Assembly: GCF_014197445.1 (NCBI RefSeq)
Contig: NZ_JACIFO010000004.1
Coordinates: 178,425-242,424 of the forward strand
DNA length: 64,000 nucleotides
Direction of reading: 5' to 3'
Source of the DNA: Mesonia hippocampi
GTDB taxonomy: Bacteria; Bacteroidota; Bacteroidia; Flavobacteriales; Flavobacteriaceae
The notes below the pieces were generated by a model. The model searched no databases, had not been told where the DNA came from, and saw nothing but the letters and a program-made list of their open reading frames with translations. Positions 41,502-52,173 of this stretch are shown here, piece by piece. Both the position numbers and the translations under genes were made by a program. Every line of letters starts with the position of its first letter. The first letter of the stretch is position 1.

Positions 41502-42359
41502 ATGGCTTGGTTTAAAAGAACTAAAAAAGGAATACAAACCGCAACCCAAGATAAAAAGGACGTCCCTAAAGGATTGTGGTATAAATCGCCTACCGGTAAA
41601 ATTGTAGACTCAGAAGAGTTAGAAAGAAACTTTTACGTAAGTCCAGAAGACGGCTACCACGTTCGTATTGGAAGTAAAGAGTATTTTGAAATTTTATTCG
41701 ACGACAATAAGTTTAAGGAGCTAGATAAAGATCTTATTGCTAAAGACCCTCTAAAATTTGAGGATAAAAAGAAATACCCTCAACGTATAAAAGACGCTCA
41801 AGAAGCAACAGGACTAAAAGATGCTATCCGTACAGCAGTAGGAAAATCTAAAGGAAAAGACATCGTTATTGCCTGTATGGACTTTAACTTTGTTGGAGGC
41901 TCTATGGGCTCTGTAGTTGGAGAAAAAATTGCACGCGCTATAGATTATGCCATCAAGAAAAAACTTCCTGTACTTATTATCTCTAAATCTGGAGGCGCCC
42001 GTATGCAAGAAGCTGTTTTATCGCTTATGCAATTGGCAAAAACATCGGTAAAAATCGCACAACTTGGCGAAGCAAAACTACCTTATATCTCGCTTTGTAC
42101 AGACCCAACTACAGGAGGTACAACAGCATCCTACGCTATGCTAGGCGATATTAACATTGCCGAGCCTGGAGCCTTAATAGGTTTTGCAGGACCTCGTGTT
42201 GTTAAAGATACTACGGGTAAAGATTTACCAGAAGGCTTCCAAACTTCTGAATTTTTACTAGAACACGGGTTTTTAGATTTTATCACCCCTCGTAAAGAAC
42301 TTAAAGATAAAGTTAACCTTTACATAGATTTAATTCAAAATCAACCTGTAAGGATATAA
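41502..42359 (+). CDS. accD: Acetyl-CoA carboxylase carboxyltransferase subunit beta
   Basis: A 285-residue subunit of the enzyme that makes malonyl-CoA for fatty acids. The crotonase-like carboxyltransferase core is intact ([70 protein letters not shown]). The N-terminal zinc ribbon is not: where E. coli has four cysteines, this protein has Ser29, Gly32, Ser47 and Asp50 ([17 protein letters not shown]), so no zinc can bind. I believe this is common in Bacteroidota. It is followed by a strong terminator. Confidence 0.97.
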   Translation: MAWFKRTKKGIQTATQDKKDVPKGLWYKSPTGKIVDSEELERNFYVSPEDGYHVRIGSKEYFEILFDDNKFKELDKDLIAKDPLKFEDKKKYPQRIKDAQEATGLKDAIRTAVGKSKGKDIVIACMDFNFVGGSMGSVVGEKIARAIDYAIKKKLPVLIISKSGGARMQEAVLSLMQLAKTSVKIAQLGEAKLPYISLCTDPTTGGTTASYAMLGDINIAEPGALIGFAGPRVVKDTTGKDLPEGFQTSEFLLEHGFLDFITPRKELKDKVNLYIDLIQNQPVRI

Positions 42360-42378
42360 AAACAATCTTGTTATTTTT

Positions 42379-42414
42379 AAAAGCTGTATCATAATGTTCT
42401 GATACAGCTTTTTT
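42379..42414 (+). terminator. Terminator after accD
   Basis: AAAAGCTGTATCA / TGATACAGCTTTT, a perfect 13-bp stem with an 8-nt loop and a T-tract. Confidence 0.9.
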
Positions 42415-42533
42415 ATTCCATAAAATTTATTCTTCACAACCTCTATTCTCAAAAATAGCCTTAGCCTCAAAAGCTTAACAACTCCAAACAAAAAATATTT
42501 ACGCACAAATTCTATAAAAAATAAAAATAATCG

Positions 42534-42541
42534 TACATTTG
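42534..42541 (+). promoter_or_regulatory. -7 element of rpsO
   Basis: TACATTTG, full match to TAnnTTTG, 54 nt before the rpsO ATG. The leader contains an inverted repeat TCGATAGAAAACCTATCG that could be a translational control hairpin, as S15 autoregulates in other bacteria. Confidence 0.6.
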
Positions 42542-42595
42542 CCCCTTTCGATAGAAAACCTATCGGTACATAATAATCATTGAAATAATATTGGA

Positions 42596-42865
42596 ATGTA
42601 TTTAACAAAAGAAGAAAAAGAACAATTGTTCGAGAAACACGGTAAAGGTAAAAATGATACAGGTTCTGCCGAAGGTCAAATAGCCTTATTTACCAAAAGA
42701 ATTGCGCACATCTCTGCACACTTAAAAACCAACAAAAAAGATTTCAACTCAGAAAGATCTCTTGTTATGCTTGTAGGTAAACGCAGAAGTCTGTTAGATT
42801 ATCTTATGAAAAAAGATATTATGAGATATCGTGCAATAGTAAAAGAATTAGGATTAAGAAAATAA
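42596..42865 (+). CDS. rpsO: 30S ribosomal protein S15
   Basis: An 89-residue ribosomal protein that binds 16S rRNA in the platform. Motifs are DTGSAEGQIALFTKRIAHISAHL and LVGKRRSLLDYLMKKDIMRY. It is upstream of pnp in the widely conserved rpsO-pnp order, with a terminator between the two genes. Confidence 0.99.
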   Translation: MYLTKEEKEQLFEKHGKGKNDTGSAEGQIALFTKRIAHISAHLKTNKKDFNSERSLVMLVGKRRSLLDYLMKKDIMRYRAIVKELGLRK

Positions 42866-42875
42866 TCACACTTCA

Positions 42876-42899
42876 AGGGGCTTTACGCCCCTTTTTTTT
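42876..42899 (+). terminator. Terminator between rpsO and pnp
   Basis: AGGGGC-TTTAC-GCCCCT followed by eight T. GC-rich short stem, classic intrinsic type. Confidence 0.9.
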
Positions 42900-43022
42900 A
42901 TACATTTATAGATTAACAAAAGTTCCTCACTAAGTTTTTCATTGGTCAGCAACACCCACAACAACACAACACAGACCGTTATAAAAAACGGAAGACCATT
43001 GTTTAATTAGAATTTAAAAAAC

Positions 43023-45164
43023 ATGATTCCAAAAACATTTCAGGAAGTTATCGATTTAGGAGATGGCAGAAGCATCACCTTAGAGACAGGCAAACTAGCC
43101 AAACAAGCACACGGATCTGTAGTTGTAAGTATGGGAAAAGCAAAATTACTTTGCACCCTAGTATCTAACTACGAAGCAAGCCCTGTAGATTTTTTACCAC
43201 TTACTGTAGATTATCGCGAAAAATTTGCAGCAGCAGGACGTTTCCCAGGAGGTTTTTTTAAACGTGAGGCACGCCCAAGCAACGAAGAAATCTTAGTAAT
43301 GCGCCTTGTAGATCGCGTATTAAGACCTTTATTCCCTAAAGATTACCATGCCGAAACTCAAGTAATGATACAGCTAATGTCGCATGACGAAGAGGTTATG
43401 CCCGATGCCTTAGCTGGTCTAGCTGCCTCTGCAGCCATCCAATTATCAGACGTTCCTTTTGAAAGTCCAATATCTGAAGTTCGAGTAGCACGTATTGATG
43501 GGGAATTTATCATTAACCCAAGCCGCACTCAATTAGCAAACGCCGACATAGACTTGATGGTTGGAGCCTCTGAAGACAGCGTTGCCATGGTAGAAGGAGA
43601 AATGAAAGAATGCTCTGAAGAAGAAATGACTGAAGCTATCAAAATAGCCCATGAAGCCATTAAAATTCAGTGTCAAGCACAAAGAAAACTTGCCGAAGCT
43701 GTAGGTAAAAAAGAAACCAGAAGCTACGAACCAGAACAAGAAGACACCGCTCTAGAAGATAAAATTATGCAGCTTGCTTACCAAAAATGCTACGACATAG
43801 CAAAACAAGGCACAAGCAAAACAGAACGCGGAGAAGCTTTTTCTAAAATTAAAGAAGAAATTACCTCAACCTATACCGAGGAAGAACTTACCGAAATTGG
43901 AGGTTTAATAAATAAATACCTTAATGCAGCACAGAAAAAAGCAGTACGCGATGTAGTACTAAAAGAAGGTATACGTTTAGACGGAAGAAAAACCACCGAA
44001 ATCCGTCCAATTTGGTGTGAAGTAGATTATCTACCATCTGCACACGGTTCTGGAGTTTTCACCAGAGGTGAAACCCAAGCCCTTGCTACCGTAACTTTAG
44101 GAACTTCTAGAGAAGTAAATGTAGTAGATTCACCTACTTTCCAAGGAGAAGAAAACTTCTATTTACATTACAACTTCCCTCCTTTCTCTACAGGAGAAGC
44201 ACGCCCTTTAAGAGGTACTTCTAGAAGAGAAGTAGGACACGGAAACTTAGCACAACGTGCTTTACAAACCATGATTCCAGAAGAATGTCCTTATACCGTA
44301 CGTGTTGTATCTGAAATTTTAGAATCTAATGGTTCTTCATCCATGGCAACTGTATGCGCAGGAACTTTAGCATTAATGGATGCCGGAGTACAGCTTAAAA
44401 AACCAGTATCAGGAATTGCTATGGGATTAATTTCCGACGGAAATGATTTCGCGGTACTTTCTGATATTTTAGGAGACGAAGACCACTTAGGAGATATGGA
44501 CTTTAAAGTAACAGGAACAGCAGACGGAATTACGGCCTGCCAAATGGATATAAAAATTAAAGGACTTTCTTACGAAATTCTTATCCAAGCCCTAAAACAA
44601 GCTCGCGACGGCAGGTTACACATCTTAGAGCAACTTACCAATACCATAGCTACTCCAAATGAAAACGTAAAAGCACATGCTCCAAAAATTATTACCCGCG
44701 TTATTCCTGGAGAATTTATTGGCGCTATGATTGGCCCTGGAGGAAAACATATCCAAGAACTACAAAAAGAAACCAGCACCGAAATTGTTATCAATGAAGT
44801 AGACGAAAAAGGTGTGGTTGAAATTCTTGGAACAGACCAAGAAGGTATCGACGCTGTACTTAAACGCATCGACGCTTTAACTTTTAAACCTGAAAAAGGT
44901 AGTGTTTATGAAGTTAAAGTAATTAAAGTTTTAGATTTTGGTGCAGTAGTTGAATACTTAGATGCTCCTGGAAATGAAGTCTTACTACACATCTCTGAAC
45001 TTGCTTGGGAACGCACAAATAATGTAACCGACGTTGTAAACCTTGGTGACGTACTTGATGTAAAGTATTTTGGTGTAGACCCTAAAACAAGAAAAGAAAA
45101 GGTATCGAGAAAAGCATTATTACCTAGAACTAAAAGAGAAGAAAAACCTAGAAAAGAAGATTAA
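43023..45164 (+). CDS. pnp: Polyribonucleotide nucleotidyltransferase
   Basis: A 713-residue exoribonuclease of the degradosome type, phosphorolytic 3'-5'. Two RNase PH domains are present ([21 protein letters not shown], then '[27 protein letters not shown]' and '[21 protein letters not shown]'), joined by an alpha-helical linker at about 220-300. A KH domain ([18 protein letters not shown]) and an S1 domain ([19 protein letters not shown]) end the protein. Length is normal. Confidence 0.99.
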   Translation: MIPKTFQEVIDLGDGRSITLETGKLAKQAHGSVVVSMGKAKLLCTLVSNYEASPVDFLPLTVDYREKFAAAGRFPGGFFKREARPSNEEILVMRLVDRVLRPLFPKDYHAETQVMIQLMSHDEEVMPDALAGLAASAAIQLSDVPFESPISEVRVARIDGEFIINPSRTQLANADIDLMVGASEDSVAMVEGEMKECSEEEMTEAIKIAHEAIKIQCQAQRKLAEAVGKKETRSYEPEQEDTALEDKIMQLAYQKCYDIAKQGTSKTERGEAFSKIKEEITSTYTEEELTEIGGLINKYLNAAQKKAVRDVVLKEGIRLDGRKTTEIRPIWCEVDYLPSAHGSGVFTRGETQALATVTLGTSREVNVVDSPTFQGEENFYLHYNFPPFSTGEARPLRGTSRREVGHGNLAQRALQTMIPEECPYTVRVVSEILESNGSSSMATVCAGTLALMDAGVQLKKPVSGIAMGLISDGNDFAVLSDILGDEDHLGDMDFKVTGTADGITACQMDIKIKGLSYEILIQALKQARDGRLHILEQLTNTIATPNENVKAHAPKIITRVIPGEFIGAMIGPGGKHIQELQKETSTEIVINEVDEKGVVEILGTDQEGIDAVLKRIDALTFKPEKGSVYEVKVIKVLDFGAVVEYLDAPGNEVLLHISELAWERTNNVTDVVNLGDVLDVKYFGVDPKTRKEKVSRKALLPRTKREEKPRKED

Positions 45165-45185
45165 TTTTTTCTCTATTAAATATCC

Positions 45186-45217
45186 AAAAGTGCCTAGTTA
45201 ACCTTAGGCACTTTTTT
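45186..45217 (+). terminator. Terminator after pnp
   Basis: AAAAGTGCCTA / TAGGCACTTTT, an 11-bp stem with an 8-nt loop and T-tract. Confidence 0.9.
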
Positions 45218-45472
45218 ATTTCTATAAGCTGTCTGACATTATTGCATAATCCCGAAACAATGACAGTTTATTTTACCTCATTAAAAAAAACAAAATTACA
45301 AAACAATCATTAATTTAGTTTTTAAATAACTATTATTTTAATAAAATTTATAATAAATTACCATATTCAAAAAAACAACTTAATAATTATTTTTAAACTA
45401 AACCTTGCATAATCCTTGCAAGACATATCAAATACATTGACAAAATACTTATAAATCTATAAAATTAAAAAA
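45218..45472. other. Intergenic region upstream of proC
   Basis: About 255 AT-rich bases without a gene. Only loose symmetric elements are seen: CTGTC at 45231 against GACAG near 45266, and CTTGCA repeated twice around 45405-45420. No good TAnnTTTG box was found before proC. Confidence 0.4.
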
Positions 45473-46282
45473 ATGAAAGTATTAGTTATAGGAGCCGGAA
45501 ATATGGGTCTTACTTATGCAGAAGGAATGATGGATTCTCCATTATTAGGAAAACAAAAGTTAAGAATTTACGACACCGACCCTAAAAAAACAACTTCATT
45601 AAAAAAAACAAACCAATTTAATGTTTATGAAAAACTAACAGATTGCCTTCCAGACAGCGACATTGTTTTTATTGCAGTAAAACCTTACCATGCCGAGGCA
45701 CTTTTTAAAGAAATGAGACCACTACTTAATAAACAACAAATTTTTGTCTCGCTAATGGCTGGGGTCACCATCCAATACATCCAAAAAGAGCTTCAACAAA
45801 ACAAAGTTATTAGAACCATGCCTAACCTACCTGCACAAGTGGGTAAAGGAGTTACTTCTTACACAGAAGCAGCAGAAGTATCCCGCGTAGAACTGCTAAG
45901 TGTTAGAAATTTACTTGATACCACTGGAGAATCTGTTCATGTAAATTCAGAAAAATTTATAGACGCCTCTACAGGTATTTCAGGTAGCGGCCCTGCATAC
46001 GTTTTCTATTTTATGAATTCAATGCTAGAAGCTGCAAAAAAAATGGGGTTCTCCGATTACGACTCTAAAGTACTCGTTAGCAACACATTTGAAGGCGCGG
46101 TGGAACTTTTTAACCAATCTGACCTATCACCACAATCCTGGATGAACAGAGTTGCCTCTAAAGGTGGAACTACTCGTGCCGCATTAGACTCGATGGAAGA
46201 TAATAATGTAAAACAATTAATAGAAGATGCCGCTTATGCTGCTTTTCACAGAGCTGTAGAACTAGGAGAACAAAATAAATAA
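45473..46282 (+). CDS. proC: Pyrroline-5-carboxylate reductase
   Basis: A 269-residue NAD(P)H enzyme for the last step of proline synthesis. Rossmann loop MKVLVIGAGNMGLTYAEGM, then SDIVFIAVKPYHAEALF, SLMAGVTIQYIQ, IRTMPNLPAQVGKGVTSYT and the substrate/dimer region SGSGPAYVFYFMNSMLEAA, with closing SKGGTTRAALDSM. Length is usual. It produces what PruA, 17 kb away, helps to break down. Confidence 0.96.
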   Translation: MKVLVIGAGNMGLTYAEGMMDSPLLGKQKLRIYDTDPKKTTSLKKTNQFNVYEKLTDCLPDSDIVFIAVKPYHAEALFKEMRPLLNKQQIFVSLMAGVTIQYIQKELQQNKVIRTMPNLPAQVGKGVTSYTEAAEVSRVELLSVRNLLDTTGESVHVNSEKFIDASTGISGSGPAYVFYFMNSMLEAAKKMGFSDYDSKVLVSNTFEGAVELFNQSDLSPQSWMNRVASKGGTTRAALDSMEDNNVKQLIEDAAYAAFHRAVELGEQNK

Positions 46283-46310
46283 AATCTATATTTTTAATAA
46301 AATTTCACTA

Positions 46311-46346
46311 AGCAGTTTTGGCCATAACAACCAAAGCTGCTTATTT
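46311..46346 (+). terminator. Terminator after proC
   Basis: AGCAGTTTTGG / CCAAAGCTGCT, 11 pairs including one G-T, with a 9-nt loop and a weak T-rich tail. Confidence 0.55.
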
Positions 46347-46392
46347 ATTATAAATACTTCTTTATTTTTACGGCTTTTATTATATTAGTGGT

Positions 46393-48609
46393 ATGCCAAT
46401 GACCGAAAAAGAAATATTAGAAGAAAACAAAGAAATAGCTCAACAATACAAAGAGCTACTTCGTATAAGCTACAGAAGCCTAAGTGAAGAAGATAAATCG
46501 CTTATAAGAAAAGCTTTTGAAATAGCCGTAGAAGCCCATAAGGATCAACGCAGAAAATCTGGGGAAGCCTATATTTTTCACCCCATTGCCGTGGCTAAAA
46601 TTGTAGCTTCAGAAATAGGCTTAGATGCCACTTCTATTGCTGCAGCACTACTACATGATGTAGTGGAAGACACAAGCTACTCTGTACAAGACATCAAAGA
46701 CTTGGTTGGAGAAGATATTGCTAGAATTGTAGAAGGACTCACAAAAATAAGTCACATCCCAAAAGAAGCAGACGTATCGCTCCAAGCTGAAAATTTCAGA
46801 AAAATGCTACTTACCCTAAACGAAGACGTTAGGGTGATTATCATAAAAATAGCCGATAGACTTCATAATATGCAAACTATGGATGCTATGCGAGCTGATA
46901 AACAACTGAAAATTGCCTCGGAAACCCTTTACATATACGCGCCATTAGCCCACCGGATTGGGCTATATCAAATAAAAACAGAACTCGAAGACCTCAGCCT
47001 AAAATATACAGAGCCTGAAGTTTATCATGAAATCTTAACCAAAAGAAAAGAGAGTAAAGAAGAGTTAGATGCCTATATTAAAGATTTTAGCAATGTAATT
47101 TCTACTTCTCTAGATCAAGAACAACTTGATTATGAAATTAAAGGCAGGCCAAAATCTATTTATTCTATTCGAAAAAAAATGCTAAAACAAAACGTAAGCT
47201 ACGAAGAAGTTTACGATAAGTTTGCAATAAGAATTATTTACAAAAGCAATATCGAAACAGAAAAATTTATTGCTTGGAAAATCTATTCGATTGTTACCGA
47301 CCACTTTAGACCAAACCCAACTCGATTAAGAGACTGGCTTTCTGCACCAAAATCTACAGGTTATGAGGCTTTACACACCACCGTAATGGGCCCTAAAGGA
47401 AGATGGGTAGAAGTGCAAATACGCAGTGAACGAATGAATGAAATTGCAGAAAAAGGCTATGCGGCACACTATAAATACAAACACGGTAAAGAAAAACAAG
47501 ACGATAATTTTGACCAATGGATAAATAAACTCCAAGAAACCCTGGAAAGCAATGATGCCAGTGCTATAGACTTTGTACAACACTTCAAACTTAATCTATA
47601 TGCCAAAGAAATATTTGTTTTTACCCCAAAAGGAGATTTAAAATCACTCCCAAAAGGAGCCACCCCTTTAGATTTTTCCTTTAGCATCCATACCGAAGTT
47701 GGCTTAAAAACCCGAGGAGCAAAAGTTAACGGAAAACTAGTTCCTCTAAGCCATCAACTAAAAAGCGGAGACACCGTAGAAATTATTACTTCCGAAGGTA
47801 TAAAACCCACCCACCAATGGTTAAACTACGTACATACAGGAAGAGCACGATCTAAAATAAAAACAGCACTAAAAGAAGAAAAACGACTTATTGCAGATGA
47901 CGGAAAAGCAATATTAATGCGTAAACTCCGTACACAAAAAATTCAGTTTAACGAAAAAACCGTAAACGAGTTAGTACAATTCTTCAAAGTAAAAACTAGT
48001 TTAGACTTATTTTACCAAGTAGGTGTTGGAAAAATAGACAATGTATCCCTAAAAAAATATGCCGCTTCACGCAGCAACGCTTTAGTTTCTTTCTTTAAAA
48101 ATAAAATTAGAAAACCTTCGCAGCAAGAACAACCTATAACCATCGAAGAAGACAGTTATAACTATGATTTACTAGTATTTGGAAAAGATGAGGAAAAACT
48201 ACCTTACACACTGGCAAATTGCTGCAACCCCATTCCTGGCGATGATGTATTTGGTTTTATAACCGTAAGCGAAGGAATTAAAGTGCACAAAAAAAACTGT
48301 CCCAACGCACTCCAGTTACAAAGCAATTACGCCTACAGGATAATTCCAGCTATTTGGATAGACTCTTCTCAACAAGAATTTAAAGCCATTATAAAACTAT
48401 CAGGCTTAGATAACATTGGGTTGGTTAATGAAATTACCAAAATTATTTCAAACAACCTCCATGTAAATATTACCAGTATTGCTTTTAACAGCGAAGGCTC
48501 TGTTTTTGAAGGTAAAGTAACCGTTACCGTAAAAAACAATACTATTTTGAAAAAATTAATCGATAGGCTTAAAAAAATTAACGGAATAGATAAAATTACC
48601 CGTGAATAA
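46393..48609 (+). CDS. spoT: Bifunctional (p)ppGpp synthetase/hydrolase
   Basis: A 738-residue stringent-response enzyme (Rel/SpoT type). An HD hydrolase domain with His63 ([10 protein letters not shown]), His88-Asp89 and Glu92-Asp93 (LLHDVVEDT) is intact. The synthetase domain shows [13 protein letters not shown] and [20 protein letters not shown], where the catalytic-loop residues point to active synthesis. TGS ([25 protein letters not shown]), a zinc-finger-like helical segment with [14 protein letters not shown], and a C-terminal ACT domain follow. MPMTEK has two possible starts, 46393 or 46399. Confidence 0.97.
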   Translation: MPMTEKEILEENKEIAQQYKELLRISYRSLSEEDKSLIRKAFEIAVEAHKDQRRKSGEAYIFHPIAVAKIVASEIGLDATSIAAALLHDVVEDTSYSVQDIKDLVGEDIARIVEGLTKISHIPKEADVSLQAENFRKMLLTLNEDVRVIIIKIADRLHNMQTMDAMRADKQLKIASETLYIYAPLAHRIGLYQIKTELEDLSLKYTEPEVYHEILTKRKESKEELDAYIKDFSNVISTSLDQEQLDYEIKGRPKSIYSIRKKMLKQNVSYEEVYDKFAIRIIYKSNIETEKFIAWKIYSIVTDHFRPNPTRLRDWLSAPKSTGYEALHTTVMGPKGRWVEVQIRSERMNEIAEKGYAAHYKYKHGKEKQDDNFDQWINKLQETLESNDASAIDFVQHFKLNLYAKEIFVFTPKGDLKSLPKGATPLDFSFSIHTEVGLKTRGAKVNGKLVPLSHQLKSGDTVEIITSEGIKPTHQWLNYVHTGRARSKIKTALKEEKRLIADDGKAILMRKLRTQKIQFNEKTVNELVQFFKVKTSLDLFYQVGVGKIDNVSLKKYAASRSNALVSFFKNKIRKPSQQEQPITIEEDSYNYDLLVFGKDEEKLPYTLANCCNPIPGDDVFGFITVSEGIKVHKKNCPNALQLQSNYAYRIIPAIWIDSSQQEFKAIIKLSGLDNIGLVNEITKIISNNLHVNITSIAFNSEGSVFEGKVTVTVKNNTILKKLIDRLKKINGIDKITRE

Positions 48610-48632
48610 AGCGTAAATTTGCAACTATTACT

Positions 48633-49088
48633 ATGGAAGGCACAAAAAAACATTCAGACGATCAAGCTGTTGTAAAAAACGTATTTACAAAGTTTTTAGA
48701 AGAAAAAGGACATCGTAAAACTCCGGAGCGTTTCGCAATACTCCAAGAGATTTACGACAACAACGATCATTTTGATATAGAATCACTTTATATCATCATG
48801 AAAAATAAAAACTACCGTGTAAGTAGAGCTACGCTATACAACACAATAGAACTTTTACTAGATTGTGGTTTGGTAAGAAAACACCAATTTGGAAAAAACC
48901 AGGCTCAGTACGAAAAATCTTACTTTGACCGTCAGCACGATCATGTAATACTAACCGATACTGGAGAAGTTATTGAATTTTGCGACCCACGCATTCAATC
49001 CATCAAAAAAACAATAGAAGAAGTTTTTGATGTAGAAATCTCCAATCATTCACTATACCTTTACGGAACACGAAAAAAATCTAATTAA
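48633..49088 (+). CDS. fur: Fur-family ferric uptake regulator
   Basis: A 151-residue metalloregulator. A winged-helix domain ([55 protein letters not shown]) precedes a dimerisation domain with [21 protein letters not shown]. His and Glu/Asp metal ligands are present, but the CxxC zinc knuckles of many Fur proteins are missing. It regulates iron genes by homology. It sits 23 nt after spoT and 11 nt before purA, so the three may share transcripts. Confidence 0.93.
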   Translation: MEGTKKHSDDQAVVKNVFTKFLEEKGHRKTPERFAILQEIYDNNDHFDIESLYIIMKNKNYRVSRATLYNTIELLLDCGLVRKHQFGKNQAQYEKSYFDRQHDHVILTDTGEVIEFCDPRIQSIKKTIEEVFDVEISNHSLYLYGTRKKSN

Positions 49089-49099
49089 AAAATATCTTT

Positions 49100-50371
49100 A
49101 TGGCTGTAGATTTGCTATTAGGCTTGCAGTGGGGAGACGAAGGAAAAGGAAAAATCGTAGATGTTCTCACCTCAAATTATAATATCATTGCTCGTTTTCA
49201 AGGGGGTCCAAATGCAGGACACACTTTAGAATTTGACGGGATAAAACATGTGTTAAGAACAATCCCTTCTGGAATTTTTCACAAAGATGTAATCAACCTT
49301 ATCGGAAACGGAGTTGTAATTGACCCCGTAGTTTTAGTAAAAGAACTCGAGGGGCTCGATAAATTTAATATCGATTACAAAAAAAGCCTGCTTATCTCCA
49401 GAAAAGCTCATATTATTTTACCAACCCATAGGTTGCTAGATGCCGCTTCCGAAGCGTCTAAAGGAAAGGCCAAAATAGGCTCTACTTTAAAAGGAATTGG
49501 CCCAACATACATGGACAAAACAGGAAGAAACGGACTTAGAATTGGCGATTTAGAACTCACCAATTGGAAAGAAAAATACCGTAATCTTGCCAATAAACAC
49601 GAGTCTATGATTGCACATTACGACGTAGACATCCAGTATGATTTAAACGATCTGGAAGCCGAGTTTTTTGATGCTGTAAAAAAACTAAAAGAATTACAGT
49701 TTATAGACTCTGAAGAATACCTAAGCCAAGCGCAAAAAAGCGAAAAAACCATTTTAGCAGAAGGTGCTCAAGGCTCTTTACTTGATATAGATTTTGGCAC
49801 CTATCCATTTGTTACCTCTAGCAACACCACGGCTGCAGGAGCTTGTACAGGGTTAGGAATTGCTCCAAATAAAATAAAAGAAGTTTTTGGTATTTTTAAG
49901 GCTTATACAACCCGAGTAGGAAGCGGCCCTTTCCCAACAGAGCTTTTTGATAAAACAGGAGAAACCATGGCTAAAAACGGACACGAATTTGGTGCCGTTA
50001 CAGGAAGGCCAAGACGTTGTGGCTGGTTAGATTTAGTAGCCTTAAAATATGCCGCAGAAGTAAATGGCGTTACCCAATTAATGATGATGAAAGGCGATGT
50101 TTTAAGCGGATTTGATAGCTTAAAGGTTTGCACAGCCTATACATACAAAGGAGAAGAAATTAAACATTTACCCTATACAATAGAAGACGATAGCTTATCG
50201 CCTATTTATACAGAGCTAAAAGGTTGGAAAGAAGATTTAACAAAAATGACTTCGGAAGATGAGTTTCCCGAAAACTTTAAAAACTACATCAAGTTTATTG
50301 AAGACCACCTAGAAATACCTATAAAAATTGTTTCGGTAGGTCCAGATAGAAAACAAACTATCCAACGCTAA
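49100..50371 (+). CDS. purA: Adenylosuccinate synthetase
   Basis: A 423-residue GTP-dependent purine enzyme joining IMP and aspartate. GLQWGDEGKGKIVDVL (catalytic Asp and P-loop), GPNAGHTLEFDG, STLKGIGPTYMDKTGRNGLRIGD, AEGAQGSLLDIDFGTYPFVTSSN, and the GTP/aspartate site VTGRPRRCGWLDLVALKYA are all intact. Normal length. Ends with a terminator. Confidence 0.99.
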   Translation: MAVDLLLGLQWGDEGKGKIVDVLTSNYNIIARFQGGPNAGHTLEFDGIKHVLRTIPSGIFHKDVINLIGNGVVIDPVVLVKELEGLDKFNIDYKKSLLISRKAHIILPTHRLLDAASEASKGKAKIGSTLKGIGPTYMDKTGRNGLRIGDLELTNWKEKYRNLANKHESMIAHYDVDIQYDLNDLEAEFFDAVKKLKELQFIDSEEYLSQAQKSEKTILAEGAQGSLLDIDFGTYPFVTSSNTTAAGACTGLGIAPNKIKEVFGIFKAYTTRVGSGPFPTELFDKTGETMAKNGHEFGAVTGRPRRCGWLDLVALKYAAEVNGVTQLMMMKGDVLSGFDSLKVCTAYTYKGEEIKHLPYTIEDDSLSPIYTELKGWKEDLTKMTSEDEFPENFKNYIKFIEDHLEIPIKIVSVGPDRKQTIQR

Positions 50372-50383
50372 AACACTAAAATA

Positions 50384-50413
50384 AAAAAGCCTTCACTTCT
50401 AGAAGGCTTTTTT
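50384..50413 (+). terminator. Terminator after purA
   Basis: AAAAAGCCTTC / GAAGGCTTTTT, an 11-bp stem with loop ACTTCTA and T-tract. Confidence 0.92.
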
Positions 50414-50447
50414 ATTTTCCTTAGTAAATGCATTCAATTATTATCTG

Positions 50448-50455
50448 TATTTTTG
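50448..50455 (+). promoter_or_regulatory. -7 element of the OstA-like gene
   Basis: TATTTTTG fits TAnnTTTG, 14 nt before the TTG codon at 50470. It lies downstream of the first ATG of the frame (50428), which therefore cannot be the start used from this promoter. Confidence 0.6.
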
Positions 50456-50469
50456 AAAAAAAAATACAC

Positions 50470-52173
50470 TTGAAGAAATTTCATTTTATATATTTTATCC
50501 TTATCCTGAGTTTCCCTTATGCATTGCATGCTCAGAAAAAAATAGATTACGAAAACAATCGTTTCCTTACCGATGAAGAAAAATACCCTGGAGCTTTAAT
50601 ATTTGTAAAAGCAGAAGGGAAACAACCTTACTTTACACATGAAGGCATAGACTTTTGGTGTGATCAAGCCATTTTATATCCTGAAGAAGATTTCCTTAGG
50701 GCTTATGGCAATGTACAAATAAAACAAGGTGACTCTATACAACTACAGGGAACTTATGCCGAGTATAACGGGAAAACGCAATTTGCTTTTATCAGTAACC
50801 GGGTAAAACTAGAAACAAAACAAAATACCCTTACCACAGATAGTTTATTTTTTGACAGAAAAAAACAGCAAGCTTTTTACCGTAGCGGAGGAACTGTAAA
50901 AGATACCGCCAGTACAATTAACAGTAAAATAGGTCGGTATTATATGCAAGATGGAAAATATTCTTTTCTCAACAATGTAGTTGTTACACACCCTAAATAC
51001 ATTATTAACTCTCAGCATATAGATTTTTATGAAGAATCGGGTCATGCCTATTTATACGGTCCTTCTACCATTACAGGAAAAGACAGTAAAGTTTATTGCG
51101 AACGCGGTTTTTATGATACCCGTGGTGATGTTGGGCACTTTGTAAAAAACGCAAGTGTAGATTATAAAACAAGAAACCTTAAGGGCGATAGCATTTATTT
51201 TAACAGAGAAAAAGGTTTTGCCTCGGCAACCAATCATATAAAAGTAATAGATACAGCAAACCAATCGCTTATTAGCGGACATTATGCCGAAGTTTATCGC
51301 GAAAAAGACTCTGTATTTATTACCAAAAGAGCTTTAGCCTCTATGAAGCAGGAGCGCGATTCTATCCACATCCATAGTGATACGTTAATGATTACAGGAA
51401 AAACAGACAAACGCATTATTAGGGGATACTACAATACACGCTTATTTAAAAGCGATATGAGCGGTAAATGTGACTCGGTACATATTTCGGAAGTTACAGG
51501 AGTAACTACAATGATGGGAAAACCCATAGTTTGGGCACAAAACAATCAGCTTACAGGAGATACTATCAAGCTTATTAACAATCCAAAAACCAATAAACTA
51601 GATTCGCTTTTAGTATACTACAATGCATTTATGATTCAAAAAGATACCGTTGGAGATTATAACCAGGTAAAAGGAAAAGAAATGTTTGGTTTATTTAATA
51701 ATGAAAATGAGCTAACAGAGGTTAACTTTATAAAAAATACAGAAACTATTTACTACTCTCGAGATAACGATTTAGCCTTAATAGGAATTAACAAAGCTAT
51801 TTCTTCCAGTATAAATATCGAATTTAAAGACAAAGAAATCACCTATATTACCTACCACACCAATCCGAAAAACACCTTATACCCTGAAAAAGAATTGCCC
51901 GAAAATGCAAGAAAATTAAAAGGATTTAACTGGCGAGGAAACGAAATGCTACGAAGAAAAGAAGACCTCTTTATAGGTAAAGATTCTTTAGAATTACCTA
52001 AAATAAAAGGTATAGACGCCCCTAAAACACAAGAAAGTTTCTTTGAGCAAGACAGCACCAAAATGCAACTTCATAAAAACTCTCGTTTAACGCCAAACTT
52101 ACTCAAACACCCAGAGAAAGATAGCATTAACACCTCTACACCTCCCAACCATAACATTATAGAAAACAACTAA
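50470..52173 (+). CDS. OstA/LptA-like outer-membrane biogenesis protein
   Basis: A 567-residue exported protein. The TTG start at 50470 yields a clean signal peptide (KKFHFIYFILILSFPYALHAQ) and agrees with the promoter. The body is a long series of OstA-type beta repeats (LRAYGNVQIKQGDSIQLQGTY, QAFYRSGGTVKDTAST, NVVVTHPKYIINSQHIDFYE, GFASATNHIKVIDTAN), the fold used to carry lipopolysaccharide from the periplasm to the outer membrane. The C-terminal 100 residues are polar and unstructured. Its stop overlaps the next ATG (TAATG). Confidence 0.85.
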   Translation: MKKFHFIYFILILSFPYALHAQKKIDYENNRFLTDEEKYPGALIFVKAEGKQPYFTHEGIDFWCDQAILYPEEDFLRAYGNVQIKQGDSIQLQGTYAEYNGKTQFAFISNRVKLETKQNTLTTDSLFFDRKKQQAFYRSGGTVKDTASTINSKIGRYYMQDGKYSFLNNVVVTHPKYIINSQHIDFYEESGHAYLYGPSTITGKDSKVYCERGFYDTRGDVGHFVKNASVDYKTRNLKGDSIYFNREKGFASATNHIKVIDTANQSLISGHYAEVYREKDSVFITKRALASMKQERDSIHIHSDTLMITGKTDKRIIRGYYNTRLFKSDMSGKCDSVHISEVTGVTTMMGKPIVWAQNNQLTGDTIKLINNPKTNKLDSLLVYYNAFMIQKDTVGDYNQVKGKEMFGLFNNENELTEVNFIKNTETIYYSRDNDLALIGINKAISSSINIEFKDKEITYITYHTNPKNTLYPEKELPENARKLKGFNWRGNEMLRRKEDLFIGKDSLELPKIKGIDAPKTQESFFEQDSTKMQLHKNSRLTPNLLKHPEKDSINTSTPPNHNIIENN

